In this document: positions 44,341 through 57,800 of the stretch, in pieces
How positions within the stretch are numbered: position 1 is the stretch's first letter
Layout: each line of letters starts with the position of its first letter
Assembly (NCBI RefSeq): GCF_910592395.1
Contig: NC_088326.1
Location: 5,275,001 to 5,339,000 of the forward strand
Length of the DNA: 64,000 nt
Direction: 5' to 3'
Source: Lineus longissimus
Lineage: Eukaryota > Nemertea > Pilidiophora > Heteronemertea > Lineidae
Notes under the pieces: generated by a model
The model's input: the letters and a program-made list of their open reading frames with translations, nothing else
Database searches by the model: none
Told to the model about the DNA's origin: nothing
Program-made: the position numbers and the translations under genes

Positions 44341-45060
44341 AGTCTATGTTAATCTTTGAAAATATTGCGTTATTCTAATTACTTTTTTTCATACCGGTAG
44401 CCTTTTGTCGTACAAGTTCATACTTCGACGAATTAAAAACTTATTTCTAAGATTTTATAAGATTCTTGTTATTGATATCTTATAGCAAGTCTTATTTTAC
44501 CAATAAATTTGTGGCGATAATAAAACTCTATCAGTAGTTATATCTAATTATTAGAATATCTTGTATAGATTGTTGACTTAACAATGGTTTATGCACCAAG
44601 TTTCTGCAATGATCCTGCGCGGATTGCCTTCAGGTCATGAATGACTAAACTGTACTTGTACACACACATATCTCAGTTAAAAACATGATGTCATAAATGT
44701 TTGATGCTAAGGATCTGTGGAGAAACGCTATGCATAAATGATAGTTGTAAGTCAGCGATCCATGAGAGAAGTACTATATCACCTTTTCGGCCCGAAATAC
44801 CCCTCCAGCCGTTTAGTAGTTCTCTGAATGCCTCACTGTTAAAACAACACAACCGCCATCTGTATGGGGTGAAGAAGCATTGTAGCCAGTTGAGAAGCGA
44901 AAACTTCGGGATTTTTTTGAGAGTTCGGGTATCATCCTGTCCGGAGTGCTAAAAGGGAGTCGTTCTGGTCACTTTTCAACCAGAAGAAAACAATACAGCT
45001 AGCGAGTGATCTTTTCTCTGTTGACTCGGCAAGCTCTGGCCTGGGGCACTGCGGCGAAAC

Positions 45061-45840
45061 CTAAAGCATTGTAACCCTACGAACTAGACTGAGCATGCCC
45101 AGTTGCTAGTAAGTCAGTCTGCTACCTGTACCCAGGTGGCGAAAACCTACTGAGCATGTGCAGTAATGCCGATAATCAGGTAAACACTAGAAAACACTTG
45201 GCCAGTAGCAAAAGTGAATAAAACTCAATGAGGACCTCGTCGTCCTAGATAGAAATGTAAGCAACGAAGATGATTCAGTTTCGCCACAACACTTTGGAAC
45301 AATTTCAGCTAGATTTTAAAGTTCCAAAGTTCCAAAGTTCAACTTTAAAAAGTTCACCTATAAAAAGTTCCCAACTTTAAAAACACTGTCTAAATAGTGA
45401 AAGAATAATCTATGCTCGGCTACTTTTGCTCAGGACTGCCAAAAAAAAATTGCGTATGCTTTTCTGTTACAACAGCAATCGTACACTGGGTGATATGATT
45501 GGACAGATTGTTTTCTCAGCTTTCCACTTGCACTAACGGCATTTTGCATATGCATAAACGCAATAGTTTACTTGCAAACTTTCCTGGGATGTTCCTAATT
45601 ATAATAAATAAAACATTTTTCCTGTCTAATCGTTCAAATCGTACGAAAAAAATCATGTTCATGTACGAAACGGCTATATAGGCTATGCGTCAATTATAAA
45701 GTGAGTAAAAAACTTAATGGGAGCTGCTCCCAATTCATGGTCGACTGCTTAGCTCTACATGTATATAGTTGCATGATATATGACACGTGCATTGACATTG
45801 TACTATAGTGTTTACATTATGTACATGGCTGTGGGTCGCA
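45061..45840. other. Intergenic stretch between ARF-like gene 2 and CLCA
   Basis: No gene is recognised. A short direct repeat of 'aaagttc' and 'aagttc' occurs near 45310-45380. The part next to 45841 would hold the CLCA 3' UTR on the minus strand; no convincing polyadenylation signal was seen. Confidence 0.45.
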
Positions 45841-48800
45841 TTACAACACCTCAAACTGCTTCACGAGATTAGCAACCTTTCCGAAACCCATGTTGTCATA
45901 GGCAGACGGTCGTGGTGCAATTCCTTCCTGCCCTACATGGTAAATAGGCGCTTCCTGTCCTTTCTGATCAGCCTGTGGAGAGTTTGCAGCCGATCCACCC
46001 TTCTCAGCGTTGATGACATCCCGTTGCTCCCCGGCCATGCCGGCTGGAGTTGTCTTCAAATTCCTCCTCTTCTTGTAGTAATAGACAACCCCAACGTTCA
46101 CGGACATAAGAATGACTGCACCAGCACCCACACAAGCGAGTATGATCATCATCTGCAGCGGTGGTGTTACGGCCCGTGGCAATTTAGGCAATTTAGTTAC
46201 AATTGGATCCCCATTAGAAAACCTGGTTGGAAGAGTCATTGAGAGACTGATGATGTTAGATGGATCGCCCTTATTGCCCGCCGCATCTATGGCACGGATG
46301 GCTAAGAAGTAGGTTGCGGTCTTGTTGTAGTCTGCCATGTCTATCTCTTGCTCCTCTCCTTCACCAGCTTTCCTTGGGGTAACCGGCAAATGGATCTGAG
46401 AGCTGTTTTCGAACCTCTCACTGACCTCTTCAAACGTTCCCAAGCGGAGGTCATATTTTGTGTCTACAAAAAATAACTTGGTTGATAATAAAACAAGTTT
46501 AGTAGTAAAAATCGGGTAAAAAATGCACGACAATATGATTATATTTATATTGCCAATTCGCCAGGGAATCACTGTTATTTCAGGGAAGAAGGAAATATTA
46601 AAAGAAAAACATCGAATGTCGGGTTATTCATAAAAAGGAGGACTATATGCAGGCGCAGATGGGGCTAATTTGGCCATCTTCAGGTGACTATATGCAGAGT
46701 AAGGGCCCTGGGTCGATCATGTCAGATTCAGCACTAAACCTATTCCTCGTACAAGCGTGAATCATTTCGACCTACTGTGAGATGTGAGAGACCCCCTATT
46801 GGCGATTTCATGTAACTTTATTTGCCTGCCTAGCTGCTGCCTATTGTCCCGTTAAAGAAGCATCATCCTATTTTTATCCAAATTTTCCTGCCACACGGTG
46901 TCAATTACTTTGACGGTCAAGTTTTGATGGTAACTATTAATAATAAATGAACGTTATTTGTGATGTGCTGGGTGTCTATGACTCGGAATAACTACTAAAC
47001 ATCAGGACTGTGAGTTTTTCGATACAACGTTAGCTTTAACGGAGACGTTAAATCTTAACATGAACATTTTAGTGGGTTGAACTGAAAGAGATAACGTCCT
47101 TGAGGATACTTAACACAACCGACTATGTGCCTTTGAACAACCGGGCCCTGGTTGGTTACCACTCTAATGACGTCATCATTCTCAAATAGTAACTGTGTAG
47201 TTCCAATGATATTAAAATGAGAAGTGTATTTTACATAATGTATAACGTAAGGTATAAGTATTGTTCTAGGCTGTGCGGTCTACTATTACATTTATCACAA
47301 ATACCATAATGAAAAATAGAGAGATATATAAATAGCGCAACTACCTGCAACCAAGTAAGCTCATCAAAATCATTCCCTGTTTCGACTTGTTTGCAAACTG
47401 GACTAACGCTGTATATGATGTTTAAAAGTTGATATTAGCCCTCTGTAAACCGCTGTGCTTGTGGATAACCTAATTCTAACCAACTGAAATACAATATTTC
47501 GTACTCACAGCTGGTAAGTGTATAGTTTGGATGAAACTGTCATGCTCGATCAGGTTTCAGTTATCTTGAAAACAATGTATAACCTATGGTAACGAGGGAT
47601 AAGGAAGTTCACTTACTGCTACTATGGCTGACGTCGTCGCCAACAGCAGTCCATTTCAGAGTCACCTTGGCCTCTTCAATATCAAGACGGACGAGCTGCA
47701 GGTCTCTAATCCTTGGCGGGGGAATGACATCCACTGGAATGGCGTAATCTGGACGTTCAACCCTCAGTTCCCCAGCGGCCGAAACACGCTGTATTGGTCC
47801 AACAGCTTGGTATGTTGCAATAGGTTTAACAGGTTCTGTCGAAAAGAAGCATGTTCGTTTATATTTCCAAGCCTGTCATCTAAAACTGCCAAGTTTAAAA
47901 TGATGTGTTGTCGTATTTTAGTCAGGCCTACTGCTACGTTCGTCTAGTTCAGTCAGATAATTTTTAAGGATCCTGCGGTGGATAAGCCATTGTCCGACTG
48001 GACTCCTTTTTGTCTCTGTGAAAATCTAACAAATCTCCCATCACATGATTCACGTTGTCAATTGTTATTCTTCACGTTTCAGTCCACGCTTGTCAAGAGT
48101 ACATTTGTAAACTGACTTAGGTTTAAGGAATTTATACCGAACTGGAGGTAGGCCTATTGGTTGTCCCACCCAAACCGCGAGGGTGGAGCTAAAATGTAGA
48201 CGAAAACCGAGGCGTAGCCAATTGTTTTGGCCAATATTTTAGCTCCATGGACAAGTGTCACATGTATACTGTTTACATTTCATGCGTGACATGAAAAACG
48301 AATACGTCATTTCTAAAGACCGGGCTATATACGATTCACGACGTCCCTTTTTACCCCCACATCGTGTTTGAAGACTAAGTCAGCCAATTCGTGGCAAGTT
48401 GAACATGACAATTAAATGTGAACACCATAACTCCAGCCTATATCTCTCATTCAAGCAGTAACAGTACGTGAACATAAATTTGTTCGACAAATTCACTACT
48501 ATATTTCCTACCTGTTCCAATACTCGCTGCACCGGATACCATGATGTATGAATACTTGGCAATCTTGGCGGTGTTGTTAGGATTGTCAACCTGGATCGTG
48601 ACACTGTATCGGCCCTCATCGTTAACAACAAACCGGCCAAACTTGGCGGAATATATGCCATCATTTGCAAGCAAGTCAGTCGCTGGGGAAGGAAAATTGA
48701 GTACATGATGAATGAACAGACTAATGAAATTCTCTTAGAATGAGTGGCCGAGAGGTGATTCGGTAAAAGTGCCGGGAGGAAATGTACCTTTTTGTGTCTA

Positions 48801-51800
48801 TTTGATGATTTCACACCATTTTGGTGGCATGTAAGCGCGTCATCAGTATCTTGACTTTCACGCCGTGTGGCGCTGAATTGTGAATCATTCAAATGATCGT
48901 GGATTTTGCCGATTCAAAAGTAAACAAATAAGTATTATCGATCGTTTAATGCGAGTATGCTTTTTGCCTTAATCTACCTTTATAATTGAATCAAATGTTA
49001 TGTGTCAATTGTCAATCTCTTGGTTAATGTTCGGAGATCCGAAGAGAGGCATTACTTTTTCGCGGTCAGGCAATTCTTCTTGACGTAGAAAGTGATTTTA
49101 TGGTGCTATACTGGAAAATCATCACTGGGTGCACATAATCTGGCATTGGCAGCTCATTAGAATGGGAATTGCTCGTCAGTTTGGAGGTCTGAATAGCCGG
49201 TGTGAGCTAGAGCTTACCAATTCCGTTGTCTTGTAGGTCAACATATATCGTCTTAAAGCCTTCCTTAGTGCTGCCTTCTATAACTCCAGTAACTTTCAGG
49301 CCAATGACTGGGGTGTAACCTTGCGATACCTACGGGTTGAAATGCCATATATCATGAAAATGTGAAATGTGAACTGACCAGACTTAACTAAAAAAAGCGC
49401 ACCAAAAATACATTTTTTAATGCGATTCTAGACACAAAACTCAACCAGGCTGTTCGAGCAAATGCGATCGTCTAGGACTTAGTTTGCTAACATCTTCCCA
49501 CCATTTAGAGTATGTAGATAGGAGCTGCACTGTCTTCCATTACTGTGACGCACTGCATCTAACACGACCCAGATCAGGAGAGTCATCGGAAAAGTTGAGA
49601 CTCCGACACGCTAATCAAATTAGTGAAAAACCAGTAATGTCAACCATAGTAGTACACCCCAACACAGGGTCACTCACCCCTAGATTTACGGTCAACTCAA
49701 TCGAAATATTTATGATTTGAAATTCAGTACTTTTAGCAGCACTAAATCCGCCGGATACTTTCGATCTTCTGAGAAACCACTAAAGGTTTTTCGGCCAACA
49801 CAAATATGCAACCCGTCGAGGCTTTTTTGGCAAAATAAAAAACAACAAAACGGTTTTTCGTTTTGCTGAAAAACCTCCTCTACGGGGTACACAATTGTGT
49901 TTGCCAATAACCACTAAAAATTACTAAAGGTTTTTTAAAAGCTGAAAAACCTTTTTTTCTGAGAGTGTAACATGCTTTCTAATTTAACACCAGGGTCGAC
50001 CATTTTACTAACCTTAGCATAGATAGACTTTTCTGCACCTGGATTAGATTCAAGGGAAGAATTCTTGTCTCCGAACCAAGGTTGAACTCTTATTGCCTCC
50101 TTGTCACCAATTGGTTTCGAGAGTACGTTAACCAGGACTGACGTGTTGCAGGGACAGAAAATCGTGTAATTCCACTCGCCTTCCTAAAGTGGAAATCTTA
50201 CTTTAAAAATATGAGAGTCTAGATTAGAAATATCACATCATCTGTGGGTGTTTCCCATGCCGAGCGACCGTCGATATTGTCAAAATATCCATCCTACACC
50301 GCCGATAACCCCCCCCCCCCCCCCGTTTGGCCGTCAGATCCGTTACTTTTGTCGGAGATCTCCCTGCATTCCCTACCTTTGCCACGCGTCCATGTCGCGA
50401 CAAGACTAACATTACACTCACTCGTGGTTGTCGTACGAGACACGCACTAAAAGCCATAATAATGGAAGACGAGGTGTTCAAGGGATGCTGACCTGACCAA
50501 AATGCACGCGGCATGCTGCATATAGAAGAAGGGTAACCTGATCCTGAGGTTGGTACTATCAATTCAGGCCGTCATTCAATTACTTTGTGTCGAGCAATTT
50601 CATTGTCACCCGTGTGTGTGTGAATCTGACAGATTTCCCGCACTATTGTGTCGGCGGTGAAAGAAGGAGGCTTTAGGATTGACATTCACTGCCGTCGAGT
50701 CGGCATTGTGTTTCCCTGTTTTTCAGTTTTTCCTCTCCTGGTCCGATCCCCTGTTTACGGATTAGGATTCTCCGGCGCGCAGTGGATAGTAGTGATATTA
50801 GTAGTGTGGTGAAGCGGTCCTACGCTATGCTTGAATCCTATCGCTGCTTTTGAGAATACACCAGCCCCCTACGGAAATACCGTCTTCGAAGTCGCACAGT
50901 TTGCTCAAGACTTGTCACATCCAACCAGAATACAAACTATCCTGGTTGGTGGTGTACATGTAATACCATATTTTAATATAGGCCTACTTTATAGAAAGTG
51001 GTTTGATATAATTGAAGACAATGATATAAGATATATGATATAAGAAGACATTGACATAATTGAAGACAATGTCACAGCCGCCTAGAATACACCTGCCCTG
51101 TTTGGAATATCGCATTTGAAGATGTTAAAGGTTTGATTTACTTGAGACAATGAGTGATATGAATAAAGAGTAGTAAATGCTTTTATATAAAACTCCATGT
51201 ACATTTACACTTGGCCTTTCTGTACAAAATTGAAGTAAAAGCGTTTGCTAGCCTTTATTCATATCACCCAATGTCACATCCGACAAGAATACGCGTGCCC
51301 CGTACGGACAGTTCGGTTTACTTCAAGACTTGTCACATCTAACCAGAATAACCACTGTCCTGGTTTGTGTTGTATTACATTTAATAGAAAGTGTGGTTGA
51401 TATACTTGAAGACAATGTCATATTAACCTAGAATAAACACCTGCCCTGTTTGGAATACCCCTTTCGAAGAAGTTATTTAAAACGGTCTGATTTACTTGAA
51501 GACAATGTCACATCAAGCCAAATACACCTTTGCCCGTACGGAATTATAATCCTCTTAGAATATGTACCTGCCCTTTATGGGAATACCGTATTCAAAACCA
51601 AAATACAAAATGTAGGTGCACTAATTCAAAATGATTTGGTTTATTTAAAGACATAGTCTCGACCACGAATACATGATGGACTTGTTTCGTCTAGGGACAC
51701 TTCTTGAAAAGCCCAAACTATTGTCCTTTAATCACCAAAAAGGCATTTCTCATCGCTGATCATGATAGCATGCATTCATTATCAGTCCAAAGAACTATTA

Positions 51801-54800
51801 AACAATGTGGGCATGTCCAAGGTAATTTCCCTTCGCGGTCGATCACACCCCCCTCTCAACGTAGATGTAAGCCACAAGACCGAAACTCAGGTTGAATACG
51901 GTTGAAGAAAACCTATCAATACCAACCACGGTAGTTCTTCATTATCCTACTCTGCGCGCAATGGATACTAGTTTCACGCTTAGCTGCCTTGATTGGGATC
52001 GTGGGATATGTACCTTAACTCAGGATGGGATTTAGGCGACCACTTACCGTGTGAGGCCAAGGCAAAGTTGTTTAAAGCTCCGCTATGTGCCTGCCTGCGG
52101 TGGCTCACCGATATCTTCGCGAGCCGGCAAGTTTGTGCCGTAGGTTCAGCTACCCCTATGTTACCGCTAATTTATCGGAACCTCAAAGGCTCTGCCATTG
52201 GGCACCGCTAAGTTTAGTAGTGGTAACTAGAACTTAGCAGTCCCTTAACTGTACCCAGGCTTTGAACAACTGGCATGCTGTAGGTAAAGCGCCCCGCAAA
52301 CAAGCCACTGCTACGCATCGTCCCATGTGATTCAAGCCACATGTCGTGCGTCTTGCTTGTGGGTGGGGTGCGCATGCTTTAAGCATGGCAACTCTCTTTA
52401 ATTTGTCAACCGATCGGACTAATGGTTGAGCTGCAATAAAAGGAAAATGCTTACCAATGCTATTCCAGGGATGTCTATCTGAATGATCTGACTTTCATTG
52501 TTAGCTTGATAGTTTTCTGTGTCATTCTTGTCGATAACCGATCCATCAGGTTTCTGGAGACGAATCTCAACCAAACAAGGTTGCTGGGACATATACATGT
52601 ACATGTAGTTGAACGTAATGGTAGTGTCTTTACCAGTAGTGTTGTCAATAGCAAAATTCCCCTGAATGGTATAATTCCCAATTCTTGTCACAACTTCTAC
52701 AGAGCTCTTGACCTAAAGAAAGAAATATTTTGACACATTTGATTCGCTAATTTGCAAATTTCCCCAAGCAGGCTTTGGTATATCGAGTCGTATAATGGCA
52801 AATCAGAATCATCTAGATAATCATGGGAATGCTTTCTGCGCCGGAGAAGCATGGTTTTATGTATATGTCTTCTAATTGGCCAATACTTGAGCATTTGAGG
52901 TAGCGCTTGAGCACAGTGGCAAATTATTTTTTCTGTAAATTGGGAGTATATAGACAGTCTGCACCATCTAGGTTATCAAAGAATCTCGATAACTCGAGAA
53001 ATCATCCTACCGGATATGGATTAACAGACCCAAAACATACTTATTGCAACAGACAATATGCAAATTGGAAACAATTTGAAAATGCTCCAATGAAAATATT
53101 GGTCCCATTCAGCCCGGCGTCATTCTTCGTGACGTCATCAAAATATACTAATGGCTGCCAGTTTCAATGAAAAAGATCGGGAATTTTACCAACTTTCAAA
53201 AGGTATTACTACCATGAAAAAAGTATTGCTCTAGCTGGAGTTCAAAAAATTTGGAATCTGCTTACCATTTGCTTCTGTTTAGAGAAACGATAATCATTTT
53301 GCACAGAGAAGGTTTTGCGATAAAGTGACATTTGTAAGGGCCAAAAAAGCAATTAAACAATAAAAATACACACTGGCCCTCTCGATTTTACGAGAGTCCT
53401 CGAAAAGCTGCGATGGTGCAGGCTGGTAACGAATTCACAGATCGCCGGAGACGGCTAATGATATGAATAGATAGCCTACCGTTACTGGCAAAGAACTGGC
53501 ATTTTCCGAGCATCCCCCGTACATGCTTTCTGCAATGCCAGAAAATGCATTGAAAAGGGCATGCGATTTATTGGCAACGTCTGTCGAGAAGAAATAGTGT
53601 CCTCCCGTTTGTTCGGCTATTTCTTCGAGAACTGGATCGGCATCGCTGCTATATCCAATGGTATGGAAAGTAATTCCCAATTCCTTTGACGAATTGATTT
53701 TCAACGATGGAGGAACACCAGTATTGTGCTTGCCATCGGTCAGAAGGATGACATGTGCGCCTCTTGCCGGCCAGTCTTTGTCACCAGCTAACGTCCGATT
53801 TAGAACCTAAAAGTGTATGATTTAGGCATTCGTTTAGATCCCGGTTTAGGTATTGATAAATAGGCAGCATTTCTTAGTCCGTTTTCATCATATTTTCAAA
53901 CAAAGTTGTATGTTATTTGTCATGTTTGTTACTGTAACGTTTTTTTAATCACTAAACCAGAGCCAGTTCAACCGAGCTTTCAAGTTGGCTTCCATTGAAT
54001 ACACTAGCATAATACCCGTGGCGCGGGTTGTTTTAGGGTACTGGCTTACTGTGGGGTTGGGGCAATTTGGTTGAAATGAAATTATATGTCTGGGGGTTGT
54101 GATGTTGTCTTGATTTTGATGATTGGGACAATCTGGGTGATATGGGTTGATTGGTCTGAGGGGTTGTGACCGAAAAAATCTAACTCCACTCCATTTTGAC
54201 GAACTATTTCGCGAATGGTGAAGAGGCAATGGCGTGAAGTTACGAACTTAGTACAACGAATGCCGCGAGCATAGTGGGTGGCAGCACCAGACGGAGGAAG
54301 TAGTTCGCCTAGGGTTTTTTCGACACCCTCCGCACGGACTCCACTCGTTCCGGAACACTCACTTATTTGTTAATCTGCAGTGGTTAGCCTGTTTTTATTG
54401 CAGTGAAGAAATGTTAATCGGGATTTTATATTATATTTTATATTTGCCCTGGGTATTCATATAGGGAGCTGTACGCTACTTTGCGCCAAGTGCTTGGGTC
54501 AGGTGAGGCGGTTTGTTATTATGTGACGTGTATCACGTGATGAATTCCCATACGGTACTTCGAAAAATCAAGAGCGATTAACAATGTAAGGTGAAAGAGT
54601 ACGACCAAAATAAAGGGGGAAAATTGCGGAGATGGATGAATGCTATAAACATACAGTGGCCCCAATGCTTTCCCGGCTTATTTTTGTATAATCCCGCACT
54701 TTTGATGTAATAGATGGTCCCATATGCAAACCAGACCTGCTGAAATGGCCCCTTATGTTAATGAGTATGCCCACATATAGAAAGAACAAAAATGCTATTT

Positions 54801-57800
54801 CTCCGAGATCGCTTCAAAGTTTACCCATTTAACCCGGCGAGGACCATCTCCATATCAACCACGACTTCAGGAAACGTTTCGAGGTCATCCGATCTGAACT
54901 GACGGAGGAGATGTGTGACAAACTATTTCAGCTCTACGTCCATTATAGTAGTGATTGTACAGAACTACATAGTTGTATTTCTGTTGAGGCGAAATTGCGC
55001 GATTTATCTTACGCATCAAATCTTCTGTACGAAGTGCCAAACATTACAGGCTTTATTTCCTGTACTGAGCTGCTTTTATATTCTCAAGTATTTCGTAAAC
55101 CGAGAAAAAAAGCAATGGAAACCGCTTAATCATGTTAATTACAGTACATATCGTGAGCGAGTTTTAGCCAATCAAATACTCTTTGCTGACAAATACTACC
55201 GCCGCGGCAGCATCAGGGAGGTTGAGGTCATGGACTGATCACGGATGCGTATACGCATACGAATAAAAATGAACAGAAAATTCGTATAAGGATCCTTGTT
55301 AAGTCGCTGTTCTCAACTTCCCTTTCATGCGTGCGCAGTCGAGCTGCAGAGCGGGCAATCATGGAAAAAAACGTAACTTACATTCATGGCATGCTGCATT
55401 CCAGTTCCAATACCAGTTAATCCTGAGGCTGTTGTTGGAATGCGATCTGTCGCAAATGTTCTGTCATTTGCCTTGATCATCGTCATGTTTAGCAAGGTAT
55501 GTGCCATCGTACTGAAACTTACCATGCCAAGGTAAGTGCCATTCTTGATAAGTTGGTTGATGAAGTTGGTTGCTGCCTGCGACATCATTTTTATAGGATC
55601 ACCCTCGAAAAGTAAGAAAGACAAGAAACAAAAATAAATGCAAAATCCCCTGCCTACTCAACTGCGGCTAAGATTAAAAAAACAATTGTTGATGATATCA
55701 AGTGTGGATTAAACATCTTAAACATGTTTAAGAAAAATGTTTAACTAGCATTTGATGATAGATGGACTAGTACTTAATTCTGATTCTGATCTTTTACATA
55801 GGGTATTTTGTGATTAAATTAACTCTTATTCATTGACCTTTGAACTCATCGGATTGCTTTTGCCTTAGGTATAATATCACAACATCATACATTATAAAGT
55901 TCCAAGCAAACAATGTGTAAATTATTTTTTTGGAGAAAAAAGGCAAATGCCCATATGTGTGACCAACTAAGAAAATTGAGAATATAAAGATTTCAATACT
56001 TTTTTTCCTTTTGTGCATGACCGATATTACCATTAGAGTATGACGATGTGAGAGGTATCAATTTGTTCGTAATGGTCTTATCTTAAAGAGCAACCCCTGC
56101 AAATGGCTAGGAATCCTTGCAACAGGTATGAGCACCATGCGATTAAAAAAAACCCAAACCTGTACTTAAATGAGGGTGGTGACACGGTAAGGTCACAGAA
56201 TATGACGTCATAAAATCACCAAAGCATCATCTCCAAAGGGTAACTAAAATCATGATGAATTACGCCCTGCAATTTACCTTCAACATAAGTTATTTTACGT
56301 TCACCATAAAATGAATTACATAAAACGCAAACATTTAAGTTCAGCGTTGAACTGCGCCCAGAAGTTGCGTGCCCAAGTAATCGGACTGGTAAGATCACTG
56401 TCACCCTAGATGATCTTAATTTCTATCGCTGCGGCACCACTTATTCAAAACCACTAACATGACTAATTAAGGTCGATCTATACCCACGCGAGGCGCAAAA
56501 CTGCCCAAATTCAACTCGTGATAATTCATTGATAACAATGATTTTAAAAAAATCATGGTACGATACGTAACGTATGAAACATCTTAGTGAACTCTCCCCT
56601 AAATAACTGGATCGTATTTCTGAATTATCCAGAAAAATTACTTTTTTGGGAAGGTAAAAAAATCACCTTGATCAATTTTATGTCAACATGCTGTGTCGCA
56701 TCGAAGCACACTCTGTTGGAGAGGACGCAGCCATTCCTAGCGCATGTCCGTATAACCGCCGATTATTAAAAAAATTAAAATTATGCATATAATTAACAAA
56801 GTATAGCTTTTACTCCATAGAATTTCTCTATTTCGGATATTGCGGAAATCTACTTTAAAAACCCCAAATCAGCGGTTATCAGACAAGCTCAAGTTGGTTA
56901 ACAGCTCATTTCCATTTTCAAAATTCGAAAAATGTTTTTATTATCTACAACACTAGGTTAATTGAATAACTGGACACTCCGCTTGCCATACGCATGCCGT
57001 TTGTCCAGTAATTCAGAAAAAAACTATACTTTTACAATAAAACCACGTTTATTTGCAAAAAAAACTAGGTTTTTTACCCTAAAATATCCGTTTCTCCGCC
57101 ATTTGTCAAGTTATTGCTGAAAAACAATATTTTTTTCCAAAAAAAAACAAGCTTATTACCGATGGGTGAAAAACTTATATTTTAGGGCATAAAACCTGGT
57201 TTCTTTCCGAAACTTCACTTTTATGGACATAAACCTAGTTTATTAGGAAAGAATATAGGTTTTATCAACCATCCTGGTTTATTAGGAGAAGATATAGGTT
57301 GTTTTAAAAACACAATATTTCTTTCGAATAAACTTAGTTTATCAGCCATTAAACCAAGTTTCATTGACGAAATAAAGATTGATAGAATAACAAGACATCT
57401 GCTTGCCATACACGGCAACTACCCCCCCCCCCCCCCCCCCCCCATATAAATGAAATGCCCTGTATGAATCAATGATGTTACCCTCCGTGCAAACACCCTC
57501 AGTCAATGCACAGCTGATGTTTCTTTTAAATACCTGAATCCAATATAAATATATATAAATGTATAACCTTATGATCAATCCATGTCATATTATAGAGGCT
57601 GGCATACATGTCATCCAGTGCAAACTAGACGTAGTGACGCATTCAGGCTAAAATCGTTTGAAACAGGACTAAGATTTTGGTCTTGACCAGTCTTTTTCAG
57701 GGTGGACATCAATTGTTGAGCACATCGAAATATTTGATTTGAAATCAAATCAACGAACACCTATCATGATGGCAATTTGGCTAGTCATGAATGCCTTTCA

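Larger units (their letters stand above)
29310..45060. repeat. Segmental duplication, copy 2 (expanded by insertions)
   Basis: It corresponds block by block to 20560-25240. Extra sequence comes mainly from intron 2 (inverted repeat, BEL/Pao element, LINE) and from a LINE fragment in the 3' flank (43830-44340). Confidence 0.8.
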
